Notes: generated by a model from the sequence alone, not told the origin. A DNA stretch of 64,000 bases from Pogona vitticeps (GCF_051106095.1 NC_135783.1:209900472-209964471); one strand, 5' to 3'; counted from the first letter of the stretch, positions 22,479 to 34,856 are shown. A program made the numbers and translations.

Positions 22479-23866
22479 ATGGGCTATGCCGTGCAGGGAC
22501 ATCCAAGACGGACAGGACATAGTGGAGAGTTCCGACTAAACGCAATCCACCTGGAGGAGGAAATGGCAATGCCACTCCAGTATCTTTGCCAAGAACGCCC
22601 CATGATCAGAAACAAAAGGCTAAAAGATATGACGCTGGAAGATGGGCCCCTCAGGTCGAAAGGCGTCCAACATGCTACTGAGGAAGAGCGGAGGACAAGT
22701 ACAAGTAGCTCCAGAGCTAATGAAGGGGTTGTGCCAAAGCCAAAAGGATGCTCAACTGTGGATGTGCCTGGAAGTGAAAGGAAAGTCCAATGCTGCAAAG
22801 AAAAATACTGCATAGGAACCTGGAATGTAAGATCTATGAACCTCGGGAAGCTGGAGGTGGTCAAACAGGAGATGGCAAGAATAAATATCGACATCCTGGG
22901 CATCAGTGAACTAAAATGGACAGGAATGGGAGAATTCAGCTCAGATGATTATCATATCTACTATTGTGGGCAAGAATCCTGTAGAAGGAATGGAGCAGCC
23001 TTCATAGTCAACAAAAGAGTGGGAAAAGCTGTAATGGGATACAATCTCAAAAATGATAGAATGATATCAATACGAATCCAAGGCAGACCTTTCAACATCA
23101 CAATAATCCAAGTTTATGCACCAACCACCATTGCTGAGGAGACTGAAACTGAACAATTTTATGAAGATTTACAACACCTTCTAGAACTGACACCAAAGAA
23201 AGATGTTCTTCTCATTCTAGGGGACTGGAATGCTAAAGTAGGGAGCCAAGAGATAAAAGGAACAACAGGGAAGTTTGGCCTTGGAGTTCAGAATGAAGCA
23301 GGGCAAAGGCTAATAGAGTTTTGTCAAGAGAACAAGCTGGTCATCACAAACACTCTTTTCCAGCAACACAAGAGGCAACTCTATACATGGAAATCACCAG
23401 ATGGGCAATATCGAAATCAGATTGATTATATTCTCTGCAGTCAAAGATGGAGAAGCTCTATACAGTTAGCAAAAACAAGACCTGGAGCTGATTGTGGCTC
23501 TGATCATCAGCTTCTCATAGCAAAATTCAAGCTTAAACTGAAGAGAGTAGGAAAAATCATTGGGCTACTCAGGTATAATCTAAACCAAATGCCTAATGAA
23601 TACACAGTGGAAGTAAAGAACAGATTTAAGGAACTCAATTTGGTGGACAGAGTGCCTGAAGAACTTTGGATAGAGGCTTGTAACATTGTCCAGGAGGCAG
23701 CAACAAAAACCATCCCAAAGAAAAGGAAATGCAAGAAAGCAAAATGGCTGTCCAACGAGGCCTTAGAAATAGCAGAGAGGAGAAGGGAAGCAAAATGCAA
23801 GGGAGATAGGAAAAGTTACAGAAAGTTGAATGCAGACTTCCAAAGAATAGCAAGGAGAGACAAGAT
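22479..23866 (+). pseudogene. BovB endonuclease region (ends at the deletion)
   Basis: An open frame from a leader region through a complete APE-type endonuclease: GTWNVRSMN (about residue 113), ISELKWTGMG, IIQVYAPTT, LGDWNAKVGSQ (about 247), YTWKSPDG and GSDHQLLIAKF (about 340). All catalytic blocks look intact, including the D-H pair. It continues into the linker (WLSNEALEIAERRREAKCKG) and then runs into the deletion junction and out of frame after about 23,866. The endonuclease could still be foldable, but the protein has no RT. It nicks DNA in the intact family. Confidence 0.88.
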
Positions 23867-24468
23867 ATGCAGTGACAGATTTTACTTTCTTGGGCTCCAT
23901 GATCACTGCAGATGGAGACAGCAGCCACGAAATTAAAAGATGCCTGCTTCTTGGGAGGAAAGTGATGGCAAACCTTGACAGCATCTTAAAGAGCAGAGAC
24001 ATCACCTTGCCAACAAAAGTCCGAATAGTCAAAGCTATGGTTTTTCCTGTCATGATGTATGGAAGTGAGAGCTGGACCATAAAGAAAGCAGACCGCCGAA
24101 AAATTGATGCCTTTGAATTGTGGTGCTATAGGAGGCTCTTGAGAGTCCCCTGGACTGCAAGGAGAACAAACCTATCAATTCTAAAGGAAATCAACCCTGA
24201 GTGCTCACTGGAAGGACAGATCCTGAAGCTGAGGCTCCAGTACTTTGGCCATCTCATGAGAAGAGAAGACTCCTTGGAAAAGACCTTGATGTTAGGAAAG
24301 TTTGAAGGCAAGAGGAGAAGGGGACGACAGAGGACGAGATGGATGGACAATGTCTGCGAAGCAACCAACATGAAATTGACCCAACTACGGGAGGCAGTGG
24401 AAGACAGGAGGGCCTGGCGTGCTCTGGTCCATGGGGTCACAAAAAGTCGGACACAACTAAACAACTAA
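23866..24468 (+). pseudogene. BovB C-terminal region after the deletion
   Basis: An open frame of about 198 codons encoding FTFLGSMITADGDSSHE, WTIKKADRRKIDAFELW, RRTNLSILKEINPECSLEG and GVTKSRTQLNN up to the stop, out of frame with the endonuclease half. Compared with the 42.1 kb copy, 3 bases (GAG) are also missing beside the junction. This is the domain downstream of the RT palm. Its function is poorly known. Confidence 0.88.
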
Positions 24469-24794
24469 ATGACGACGATATTATACATGGAATTGCTTGC
24501 CTCAAGATATGCAGCAGATCCTTAAAACCCTGCAAATCATGATGGATTTATACATAATGGTATAATAAGAAGCTACCTATTGTAAGCAATAGAATAATAT
24601 GAATGGAGGTTTGTGGAGCAGTATTTAAATTAAAAATTCTGGTTCAGAATGTCCTGTAAGTTAAAACATGAAAAATTATACAGCACATTTTGTATGAGAG
24701 AGAGGTTTAGAGGAAGGGGATACAGTAATCAGTAGCTACCAGTTGTGATAGCTATATATTCCCTCCTGTACCAGACACAATATGCCTCCCAGTG

Positions 24795-24930
24795 TAACGT
24801 TTGTTTGTTTATTATGCCACCTTTCTACCCATAGGGAACTCAAGGTGACCCATAGTCAGTTAAAGCAACATCATAAAAACAACTAAACCGCAATAAAATA
24901 AAGCATTTTAAAATAAGTAAACAAATAATA
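24795..24930 (-). mobile_element. L2-type LINE (or SINE) 3' tail
   Basis: GTTTGTTTGTTTATTATGCC followed by ACCTTTCTACCCATAGGG and AACTCAAGGTGACCC is the antisense of an L2-type terminal tail like the one at 58.6 kb. Confidence 0.5.
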
Positions 24931-25078
24931 TTTTTGTGTCCGTGTCCTGCTTGTGGACTTCTTGTGGACAACTGAATGGTCAGTTTGTCATTAGGATGCA
25001 GACCTGATAGGCCTTTGATCGGATCTAACATGGTTCCTCTTATGTTTATAGATACTCTGATTTAAATTACTTAAATTT

Positions 25079-25211
25079 GTGGTCCTCAACTTTGGATCTT
25101 GAAGTGTTATTGGACTTCAGCTCCTAAAAGCACCAGTCAACATGGCCAATGATCAGGTATTCTGGGAGCTGTAGTTCAAAACATCAGGAGCAAAAAAGGT
25201 TGAAGACCACT
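25079..25211. mobile_element. Diverged hAT-type MITE
   Basis: The left end GTGGTCCTCAACTTTGGATC mirrors the right end GGTTGAAGACCACTG. Internal GACTTCAGCTCCTAAAAGC is partly mirrored by TCTGGGAGCTGTAGTTC. It is flanked by similar AT-rich 8-mers (CTTAAATT / TTTTAAAT), not exact. Same general type as 6.65 kb. Confidence 0.6.
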
Positions 25212-25712
25212 GTTTTAAATTACCTAACTTCATCCATATGGGGAAGATAAAAGTTGTGTTAGGAATATAATGGCAGGACCTTCTTATTGCAATCCCCAAA
25301 ATAGGTGTTGTGCTGTAGACCTCTGAAGAGAGAGGCAGGCTTTGTCTAATTAGAGGAAACAGAGGATTCCAATTATTAATTGATAGAGTATTTGGTCCTC
25401 TTTTCATGGAACCACACCCTGGAGAGCATCCCTTCATTTTCAGGCCATGATGAAGCTGAAGGAACTGTCAAGACTGACATTGGAGATTACTGTTCTTGGC
25501 TGCTATTCACCAAGCAGCCTGTGCTCTTCTTGTGTTTCTGCTTCTTGGTACATGGTTCATGACGGTATGTAGAGTGACCTTCGACCTTTGGTTTGAGGGC
25601 TCATTTACAATCCCTTTCTTGCTTGGGATCTTGCTTCAAAGTTTGCATCAATTTCTCCTTTTCTTCTCTTTTTCAGCCTTCAGGATTTTTCAACACCCTT
25701 CCAATGTCCTTT

Positions 25713-25821
25713 CAGAAGATGATCGAGGCAGTGAATGGGAAGCACAGGCAAGTGAAGTAGACTAAACTTTAGTCTACTTCACTTGCCTGTGCTTCCCATT
25801 CACTGCCTCGATCATCTTCTG
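25713..25821. repeat. Perfect palindrome, two 54-bp arms, 1-base spacer
   Basis: The left arm (25,713-25,766), starting CAGAAGATGATCGAGGCAGT, is exactly the reverse complement of the right arm (25,768-25,821). The only spacer is C at 25,767. The right arm continues into an RTE-like minus-strand fragment (TTGGCTGCAATCTCC), while the left flank is unrelated. The left arm therefore looks like an inverted copy made from the right side. Confidence 0.95.
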
Positions 25822-25985
25822 ATATCTTGGCTGCAATCTCCATTCTGATTGATGGGGGAACCAAGCTATAGAAAATAGGTTGAAACATCAAGAGCGATGC
25901 AGAAAACAGCCGTAACGTGAGACAAGACGAAGGCTTCAGAAGAAAGTGCAAAAGCAGGGTTACAACTGAACATTAAGAAGACCAA
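25822..25985 (-). mobile_element. Rearranged RTE-like LINE fragment
   Basis: ATCTTGGCTGCAATCTCCAT and GATTGATGGGGGAACCAAG match antisense RTE-like sequence at 29.57 and 62.19 kb. About 100 bases on, GAAAGTGCAAAAGCAGGG and AACATTAAGAAGACC match the same family in the sense orientation, so the fragment contains an internal inversion. Confidence 0.55.
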
Positions 25986-27651
25986 AAAGACTATTAAAAA
26001 TCACATGACTTTTACACTGACAATGAAGACATCAAAATTGTTAAAGATCTTCCAATTGCTATGTGTGAAGCCATTCTTTTACTTTCTAAAATTGTATTCT
26101 AATTTTTTTTTTCATAAAAGCATTTTCTTCTCTGAAAAGTTGCATTTAGGATTCCGGGCATACTTCTGTCATGTTCTACTTTGGTTCTTTCTCTTTCTCT
26201 CTCTCTTTTCTTTACTATATAATTAGTCTTTTCTTCTCTGGTTTCAGCTCACAATTCTTCTGGTTCATAGTTAGCTGAGCTTTACATGCAAAACTGTTCT
26301 TCATCATCTTCAAGGATGTTACTCAAATTATACTTCAGCACTATGGCTTTTTAAAAATATTAACTCTTCATGGTTTAATCCCACAAGATGATGAATGCAT
26401 CTTGGCCTGATACCCCCATTCTACCTTGTGTGGCCCTGCTAGAAGTTCAGACTGATAACTGAGTCTAGCTTTGTAATAATATTGACTTTAGCTTCCTTGA
26501 CACAATCAAGGAAACCCTCACCATACTAAGGCGGCAAAAAGTGGGGCCTTACGAATTAGCATAGCTGTCTTCAGCAGTCCTCGCATGGGAATAGGTACCT
26601 CCCTGCTTTGGCAGTCTATGGCATCTCTTACAGCTAAAAAGGATAAGACTGTCACAACTCCTGAGGCTGTGGTTCGCTAATAAAACTTGCCTCAGTGGCT
26701 GAAAGTTATGGGTATAAAAGAAGGGCCCTGTGCATACTTCACGCAATCTCATGGTTTTGTCCCAGCTTTCATGTTTCTCTGTGTTACTTTGAATTTGCAA
26801 CATATTCTGTTTAAAAACCCGTATTTTGGTATGTATATAGCCTATGGACTTAATTATACTTGGTCATTTTCTTCTGTTGCACTCTTTCCGAAATGTTTTC
26901 CGTTTCTCTGCACCAATCCCTCTTGGAATATTACGCTTACCGCTTGTTCCATTAATACGTAATATTGAGTGCAATACCACTTAGTCCATTGCCGAGCAAA
27001 GGCTTCCTTAAGTAGTTTGTCCCTTTAGCCCTTTCAACCTTCAGGGGTGCCCTGTAAGTTCTGGGAGCCCCCATTCCAGATCCATTTTGGGCAGAGGGGG
27101 CGGTGGCGGTGAGGTCTACTTTGCAAGGCTAGTGTTTGATCCTGGAAGCCACCTTTGCCACAACTGGGGTACTGGAAATTGGAACAAGGGGAGACTGGCT
27201 TGGGTAGCATCCATTTGTTTGCTCTTTCCCATGCTTTAGACATGTTTGACATCAGAAGCTACAGTGGCTGTTAAGGGGAGCTTTCCTACCTTTGTTGCCT
27301 TCTCTCTACTGCAGGGGCAAGCTTATCTCTGCTAATAATATTTGTTTTACGTGTCTATAGAACGGTTGATTTCATTGAAGCTTGAAATGAATTTAGACAA
27401 TACCGTAGTGTTGCAGTCACATAGAACACAATAGTTTATTTTTAGCAATCTGCAGACTTGCCCAGCTCAGAAAACGAACTTCTTCCTCTGTCAGGACATT
27501 TCCACACAGGATGTGAACAAGGGATGCTGTGTCCCATTGAAATGAGAAAGCCTGTGACCATCTTGCTTTAAAACAAAACAAAACAAAAAAAATTCCAGAG
27601 GGTTCCAGAAATAGGCCGAGTGACCATAGTGACCCCAGACTCTGTCCTCAC

Positions 27652-27792
27652 TTGTCTTCCTGGCAAGACTTTGTTCCAGTGCCTCAGAGAGTTTGTGCTG
27701 CTGCGTGACCTTCTGTGCTAGCAATTCTGTTTCTTGCAGCAAGGAAGTCAGTCCTCCCTCCTCCTCTTGGCTCCAGTTGAGCTTGCCAGCGT
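27652..27792 (-). CDS. Candidate coiled-coil exon, unidentified
   Basis: A possible 141-bp exon on the minus strand. The acceptor is a long pyrimidine tract (CCATTTCCCCCTCCATTC, then TTTCTGACCGTCTTGAG) ending in AG at 27,793-27,794. The donor is CAA|GTGAGG at 27,651. In the phase with two leading bases it encodes AGKLNWSQEEEGG followed by TSLLQETELLAQKVTQQHK and LSEALEQSLARK. This is Leu/Val-spaced, Glu/Gln-rich and typical of a coiled coil. The length is a multiple of three. I do not recognise the protein and see no partner exons nearby. It could be chance or a dead exon. Confidence 0.3.
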
Positions 27793-29044
27793 CTCAAGAC
27801 GGTCAGAAAGAATGGAGGGGGAAATGGAATGTGAACGTAACAGTATCGGGCAGCACAGGCCTCACTGGGAAGCACAATCTGTGATGTGGGACTCAAGGTG
27901 CTTGAACGCATGTTTCCCATAAAAGGGCACATAGCTATGCCCTTCATCCTCACAGCCGACTCTTCAAAGGACAACAATCCGACTGCTTGGAAGCTCAAAT
28001 GAAGTACAGTACTGTATTGTGAAGGTGCCGGGGGGGGGGTTGTCATCAAGTTAATTTACAGACTGTAACATTGCTGGATAACATGGTTAAAGTTTGAGGT
28101 GGACATAGAGACTCCTGGGCCACACAGAGGTTATCAGGGAAACCGTACAATTTTTTTGTAGTTGAAGAATGCCTGAAGGGAATGGAGGATAGTGGTTCAT
28201 TTGGAGAAAGGGGATGGGAAAAGAGTTTTCACAAGAAAAGCCAATCTTAATCCTTCAATTTCTTTCTACTGTTCTACTGTTCTCTACTGTTCATATATAT
28301 ACATGATTCAATATGGCTTACATATGACTAAGGGAAAACATTGTCCTATACTGTGTTATGCTTTCCAGACATTTCTAAAGTTGCTGTAAAATGTTTCTCT
28401 TCCTGTTCATAAAACCACTTTGGTGTTTGTTTTTTACTGGGCATAGAGTTAACCCATGACTACATTCTTCATAATTCTTAAAATTATTTATGTATAATGC
28501 AATGAAACTTCCATGCACATACTGGCTGAAATCCAGTAGTAAACTACAATTAGAGTAGGCTTATTTCAGCATGGATATCAAGGAGAGGGAGGAACATGTG
28601 TTAGCACAGGAGGACCAGGTTCCAGCAGCAAGGAAGTGGAGGGCAATTGAGCACCAATGATGAGGACGTGAGGAGACATGAGGGACAAAGACATAAGGAA
28701 ACATGAGCGACCATCCAGGAGTGCGCAGCTGAGTCCTGCCATCCAGGACTCCCTCAAACCCTGACCATCAGACATTGAATTTTGGGGTTTTTCCCCCCAC
28801 TACAGCTCCCAGAATTCATCTGGAATGTTATTACCTTTCCAAGAGAAGTCCCATGTTTTTACATCATCTTCAGATGAGCTGGAAAAGGGTGGGGAAGGAA
28901 CAGAAATGTCTTATGCCATGCTGTACATTAATGTATCTTGCAGTTCTTAGATTATTTTAAGAGATTTAAATGAAGCCCAACCAGTCTCAGTTTATTTTCC
29001 ATTGTTTTCCTAGAGTTTTTTTTTATATTACAAAAAAGGGGAGG
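27793..29044. other. No recognised feature
   Basis: Unassigned DNA. A 10-G run lies near 28,030 and a TATATATA run near 28,296. Confidence 0.4.
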
Positions 29045-29755
29045 GCAATGGCAGGTCTTGTTGTTGTGCGCTGTCAAGTTGACTCCAACTTAGGGCGACT
29101 ATGAATAAGCAATCTCCAAAATGCCCTGTCCTCAAATGACTGGCTCAGCTCTGTGGCTTCCTTTAGGGAGCCAGTCCATCTCGTATTTGGTCCTCCTCTT
29201 TTCTGGCTGCCTTCCACCTTTCCCCACATTATTGTCTTCCCCAGAGAATCCTGCCTTCTCACAATGTGCCCAAAATAGGGCAGCTTTGGTTTCAACAGTT
29301 TTGCTTCCAGAGATAGTTCAGGCTTGATTTGATCTCTCACCCTCCCCCCTTGTTTGTCTTTCTGGCAGCCCAGAATATCTGCAAAGTACCATATTGCAAA
29401 CAAATCATTTTTTTTTCTTGTTAGCCTTCTTAACTGCCCAGCTTTCACACTACATGGTGATTGGAAATACAAGAGTGTGGATGATCTTGGTCTTGATCTC
29501 CAATGACACATCCTTACACTTGATATTTCCTGATTCCTTCATTGTTGCCCTTACTAGTCTTCTGATTTCTTGGCTGCAGTCTCCCTTTGGGTTGATAACT
29601 GAACCAAGGTAATTTCTATCCATTTTAATTTTTTATTGTCAATGTTCAGTTTGTGCACTTCTTTTTGAATCATGATTTTTGTCTTCTTAATGTTCAACAA
29701 CACTCCTGCTTTGGCACTATCTTCTTTCACTTTCCCTAATGGTTGTTAATGATTA
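29045..29755 (-). mobile_element. Old RTE-like LINE, 3' portion
   Basis: Minus-strand copy with the tail GTTGTTGTGCGCTGTCAAG. The minus strand reads LSLEAKLLKPKLPYFGHIVR, RRQDSLGKTIMWGKVEG and GGPNTRWTGSLKEATE, clearly related to the BovB C-terminus (RRREDSLEKTLMLGK, RTRWMDNV) but diverged. It extends upstream to a KTKI-like region near 29,690. Broken by several stops and shifts. Its 3' end matches 44-182 and 61.65 kb. Confidence 0.8.
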
Positions 29756-29976
29756 TCCACTTATGTGTATGTACATGCGGCTTTGTTTTGCTGCAGAGGG
29801 GGAGGATAGTTTTTCTGTGATGACTATGTGATGTTAGCTGTTAAAGAAAAAAATTGAACTCCACAACATTTTTTTTTCAGGAAAGGCGAAGGTTGTACAG
29901 CAGACAGGAAGCATGAATCATTTGTTTGTTAAATGTGTGATGACTTCTTTGATTCTGAGGTAGAAGGACAATCCAG

Positions 29977-29978
<2 letters not shown>

Positions 29979-30052
<74 letters not shown>
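29979..30052. repeat. Compound (GT)n(GA)n microsatellite
   Basis: About 32 bases of GT followed directly by about 42 bases of GA. The same TG-to-GA compound form recurs twice at 37.05-37.5 kb. Confidence 0.95.
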
Positions 30053-30055
<3 letters not shown>

Positions 30056-30508
30056 TTCCAAACTGGTAATAAATGAATGAGAAGTAGATTGATTGTAAAA
30101 CCACTCCCTAATTTCTATGTAACCTCCTTCTCACAAGGAAAAAAAAGTTGTGGTCACAAAAAAGTCTTTGGATTAGAGTTTGATCTCTGTATGACTTTGG
30201 CCGCCGTTTTTACATGGTTTCTGCTGGATTTGTTATGCTCTAGTTTCAACACTTGTACACACTGAGTAATCTGGAAGTTCTCCAACAGCCTGGAGTCTAG
30301 CACATTACTCATACAGGCAGGAGCCAGATGGCCACTCCCTGACTAGTCTCATGTTCTGCTATAGATGATCAAAAGGAATAGAAAGAAATACAGAGAGAAG
30401 AGAAAATGGTACAGCTTGCCCTCCCCCAACTCCTGCCCATGAGCTTTGATCAGAATATAGGCCTAATACCCTACATGTGTTCATGCCAGTGCATGCAGGA
30501 AAGAGCTG

Positions 30509-30625
30509 AGAAAGGTGTGGCCAACCATATGTTGCTGGGCAACAGTTCCTGTGAGCTATGGGGACAAATGACAGGAATTGCAATTCAGCAATACCTAAAA
30601 GTTGCTAACTCCCCTAGCCATTTAT
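30509..30625. mobile_element. Diverged hAT-type MITE
   Basis: AAGGTGTGGCCAACCATATG and GTTGCTGGGCAACAG at the left are loosely mirrored by ATTGCAATTCAGCAATACC and AAAAGTTGCTAACTCCCC at the right. No exact duplication was found. Confidence 0.4.
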
Positions 30626-33094
30626 TGAGGGATGCAGATCATGTGGTTAGTGTTTGTATGGGTGCAAGGCTGGATTTAGGGATCTCAAGCAGCAGTGAGG
30701 GTAGTAGAATTGGTTGCCAGTGAGAGCTATCTGGTCCAAAGATGAAATAACGGAATACTATAAACCTATTCCTTTCCATGCTCAGTGTAGGGTTTTCTTA
30801 AAAAAAAAAAAACTTGAGGTGAAATTTTCAATATCAATGCCCATTCAAAAAAATCACTGTCAATAATTATGATAAAATGCATGAGTGCTCAGTCATTCTT
30901 TTTAAGAGACTGCAAGACTTGGGTGGTGAAGGGACTTCTAGCTAACAGTCAGCCTAGCCCAGAGTAGACAATCTAATACCCTCTGTATACAGTATTTAGG
31001 GCACGGCTCGCCCTGCCATGAGGCTGAACAAAGCAGTTACCTCAGACAACAGTGGTGACAAATCTGCCACTGTTCCTGCTGCCGTCCATGGCTACCTCAG
31101 GAGGACTTGATGCTGTGGGTTCTTCCTCACATCTGCTTTCTCCATCTTGGAATGTTAGTCAGTCAACAGAATCTGTAGCTTTAACATCTGGACAGGATAA
31201 TATTGGGGATTTTTTTTACATCTCTTCCCATTCCAGATACTGCAGTGGCCAGACTAATGAAGAATCCTAGAGGGTTCAAAAATTTGATTTTTTTAAAAAA
31301 ATGGTATTTTAATAGTCCAGTAAAGGTATTATGGAATACTGATGTTTGGTCTAAAACATGAGGCAATAGCTTGCAAGAAGTCTCATTACCTGTATTGGGG
31401 AGGGGGGGAATCAAGGGGTAGCTGTCTAGCAGAAGAAATTTAAAAGCCACAGTATGACAACACCTTTCCTATGATCAACAAAAATGTCCTCATTTTCTTC
31501 TTGAAGGGCGCAGCCATGTTAACTTAATAACAGGCACGGCAATATGCAAATGAATACAGACATTTCATTTTAAATGAAATTCCAGACCACCTGCTTCTCT
31601 GTCTTTTGTCCTTGGATCCCATCTCTCATTGCAGTCTTCTTGCCACACTGGTATGTTGGGACTGAGGTGAGTCACTACCTCCCTTCCAATTAGTGCTAAT
31701 AGGATTTACCTATGCATTGTAAATCCACGTATCTATCAATACAGCCTATTGTAAGAAGGGCTCCAATCAGCCCTAGCTATACTTGCAGGAGTGCTTGAGG
31801 CAATGCATTCATGTTTAATCTTAAGAACAGACATTCCAAATGAATTGTTCTCAACAGTTGGAATCCTTTCATTTAAAAAAAAGATGAGGGGAGTATTCTT
31901 ACCACTATCCCATTCTTATTCTTTTAAAGCCCTGGTTTTGCTGTGGATGCATCTCAACACACAATTTTTATAACAAATATTTCACTATGGAAATATTTTT
32001 TTCCACCAAACATTACAAAGGATTGATATCTGTGTCAACTTTGTTTATAAGCAAGTAGGCTTCTCATCAAGGAGAGCAAACGATATCCATTAGAATTAGT
32101 GGCATTCACATCAGCCCTACTCTTCGAAATGACAAGATAAATTACTTTTATTTATCATTAGATCACCCAAGGTACGCTTTAGCATATCTCAAGCATTGTT
32201 TTTTCAGCACCTAGTTAGTTTTCTGTTACAGCTCAGAAATCCATCGTAACCAACGCCTTTATAAAGAATTTCTCAACTTCTGTCATGAAACATCATCAGA
32301 TGTTCTTGAACTTCTATTTCCTTGATGTAACTTTTAGTGAAAACTCCCAATGGCCATGCTTGCTGGGGTATAGTCTAACTCAAGAGTCCCACATCAGGAA
32401 AGGAGTTGCTAAAGAGAACAACTTTGAAACCAAAGTCCAAGGCATATCCTAATCTTTAAAATGTGACAATGTAATACCTATTGATGGTGGTATCAAATAG
32501 CAAATGATTAGGGTTGGCCCACTGCAAACGTCAACATTTTAGGCAGAGTTCAGATCATCATTTTTAATTAATCCTTGTAACCTAAGATTACAAGGACTGA
32601 AATGGGGACTTTCATAACATGTTCAAAACACATGTTCTATCTCTGAGGACATTTAAAGGGATGAGGGGGGAAAGAACATAATACATAAAATTGTGGAAAC
32701 TTTGAAGATAGCTTTCACTCTTCTTTATAATATCAGAACTTGGGGTAAACAGGAGAAATTGGTTAGTATTAGATTATTAACATAGAGCACTTCTTCATCT
32801 CCTGCGTAATCAGTTATGGTATCCATGGTGGGATGACAGCTGCTATCATACACTGGATCCAATCCAGTTGGATTTCTTGTTGTTGATGAAGATGATGCTA
32901 TTGCTCTTTGTTCTTATTAGCACCCAAATTAACAGCAAACAGCATCTCAGTAGGAAATTGCTCATCTCTCATTAGCCTCCATTGATTAGAAATCATAGCT
33001 AATGGTGTAATTTATTTGTGACAAAAAGGAGGTGACTATTACAGAAGACCTGGGGGAGGGGGATTTGTTTACCCAACCATCTCCCTGGAAGTGG

Positions 33095-33165
33095 ACGTTT
33101 TATACTGTCTGTCTGTCTGCCACCAATGGGACCCAAGGTGGCTTAGTTTCAATAAAAACCTGCAA
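33095..33165 (-). mobile_element. L2-type 3' tail, short
   Basis: CTGCCACCAATGGGACCCAA followed by GGTGGCTTAG resembles the antisense of the GCCGCC...tail type seen near 58.6 kb. Confidence 0.4.
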
Positions 33166-34856
33166 AAAAAAGGGCTATACTGTATATGTAATGGAAATCC
33201 CACAAAGGAGTTAACTAAGGAACAAGGCATGACTGCACACAGGATATTCCCCCTGTCCTCTCAAAGCAGCAGATATGGAATAGTCAGTTACTATGGTTGC
33301 ACCCACAAATCATTCATCCCGGTAAACTCACTGAGATTATTCCTAAGTGGTTTGTTAGGTAAAGCCAACGTAAAGTTTCAGTCTTTTAGGAAAGTATTTA
33401 AAGCTTGGGGTCAAGTGACTTGTGGCTTAATCTTTTAATTCCATTGCTCCATAAGATTCTTTGTAGGTTCATTGAACAAGGAATGCAGACTTTTTCTTGT
33501 CCCCTAAAGGGAGTTACCCACTGGAACCACTGGGAAATGAGTTGTACTTATAGAAGGGATTTGAACCAATTTGTTTCAATGGCAAGTCTTCTGGGTGGGG
33601 AGAAAACACACATACACACACACACACACCCTAGCACTTTTGAATTAGCCATTCATGACTTTTCAAACAGGATGCAGACAATACATGTGGAAAGGAAGCT
33701 CATAGGAGGTCCAGAATGTTTCTTGTCATTACAGTCCTGAATGGCCATGGCTTTATTTTGTTTCTGGCTTTTTTTATTCCCAGGATACATTCTTACTGCC
33801 CCTTTTCTCCCTCTTGTTAGGACTTCCTATTTCTCTGACTTGATAGTCATCTTTACTCTTGTTATCTTCCTCTAGTCTTCCCATCTTGTAGTTCTTTCTC
33901 CTTCTCCTTCTTGTGTTCCCACCACTCTTGCTGCAGTTGATGCAATTTTTTTCTATCCAAAGCACCTTATCTTTGCGTCATTTTCCCTTCATTTTTTGAT
34001 AAATGCTCTTTCCCCTTTAATGTTTCCCTCTCTTTCTGGTTATTATAAACCTTTGCCTATCATTAGCTTCCCAAGAATGCTGTTATCTGGGTGTGGGATT
34101 GTTGCCACCTATCTTTGTTTCTCTTCTTCTCCCCACCCCGACTGCTATCTTTGGTTGTGTTTTGGTTTTTAAATTTGTGGACTATTGTCTTATGACTATT
34201 GTCTTTGTTGCAACAGACCTGTACTGTTTCAGTTAGATGGGGGATATTTTTATTAGGAACAATGGACATGCTGATGGACCACCTAATCTTCTGAAGTGTT
34301 GCAGGGAACTTTAAAGCTTGGATACTCTTATGGAATTTCAGTTGGCCAAAATACATAATACAATTTTTGCTGGTCATACTAGTGCAAATATTGTGTCTCT
34401 AGGGATGTTGTCTTTTGTTTTGTTTTCAGCAATCTTGGCTATTTTTCCTCTTATGTTTTATTCAGGACTCACAACGTTGGGGTTACCTTTAAGCAGCACC
34501 TACTGAAATTTCTAGGGATAATATATTCTGTTTTTAAAAATCCCTTAAAACATTGAATACGTTCAGTTGTCTCTCAGTTTGCAGCATCTGATTCAGGTGT
34601 TCAGGACATGGTTGATTCTTGACTCATTTTTTATTTCATCATTTCTGTCAGATCTTTGTTGGTTGATCTGTTTCTTCCTCTTACCACTTGTCCCTCCCTC
34701 CCTCCCTCCTTCCTTCCTTCCTTCAGATCCACTCATCTGATGCTAGAGTTCAAAGCATTCTGCATGTGTTGATAATAATTTTATATTTCTCATTCTTGGT
34801 AATATTGTTTCTGGTTGTGTGATTTTCACTTAGAAATACTTTTAATTCATCTACAC

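Larger units (their letters stand above)
22421..24477 (+). mobile_element. BovB LINE with both ends, internal deletion of RT core
   Basis: The 5' end CCCCTTCATGGATTGCCGCC and 3' end AAAAGTCGGACACAACTAAA are both present. An exact 11-bp target duplication ATATTATACAT flanks it (22,410-22,420 and 24,478-24,488). The element is 2,057 bp against about 3.2 kb for a full BovB. The missing part runs from after the endonuclease linker to the VTDFTFLG block, removing all RT catalytic motifs. The junction shares AAGA (23,862-23,865) between both sides. Perfect target duplications and long open frames suggest a recent insertion. Confidence 0.92.
24489..27651. other. Mostly unassigned DNA
   Basis: Outside the L2-type tail, MITE, palindrome and RTE-like fragment listed separately, no gene or repeat is recognised. 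Confidence 0.4.
29756..34848. other. Mostly unassigned DNA
   Basis: Other than the microsatellites, one MITE and an L2-type tail listed separately, no gene is supported. (CA)n lies at about 33,607-33,630 and a (CCCT)/(CCTT) tract at about 34,690-34,726. Confidence 0.4.

Noticed and set aside
22479-23936. A host gene similar to craniofacial development protein 2
   Set aside because: The endonuclease belongs to a BovB LINE with target duplications. This label is a common mis-annotation of LINE endonucleases.
29877-30104. Ser-Leu and Thr-His repeat proteins (also near 37.3-37.6 kb)
   Set aside because: Translations of GT and GA dinucleotide tracts.
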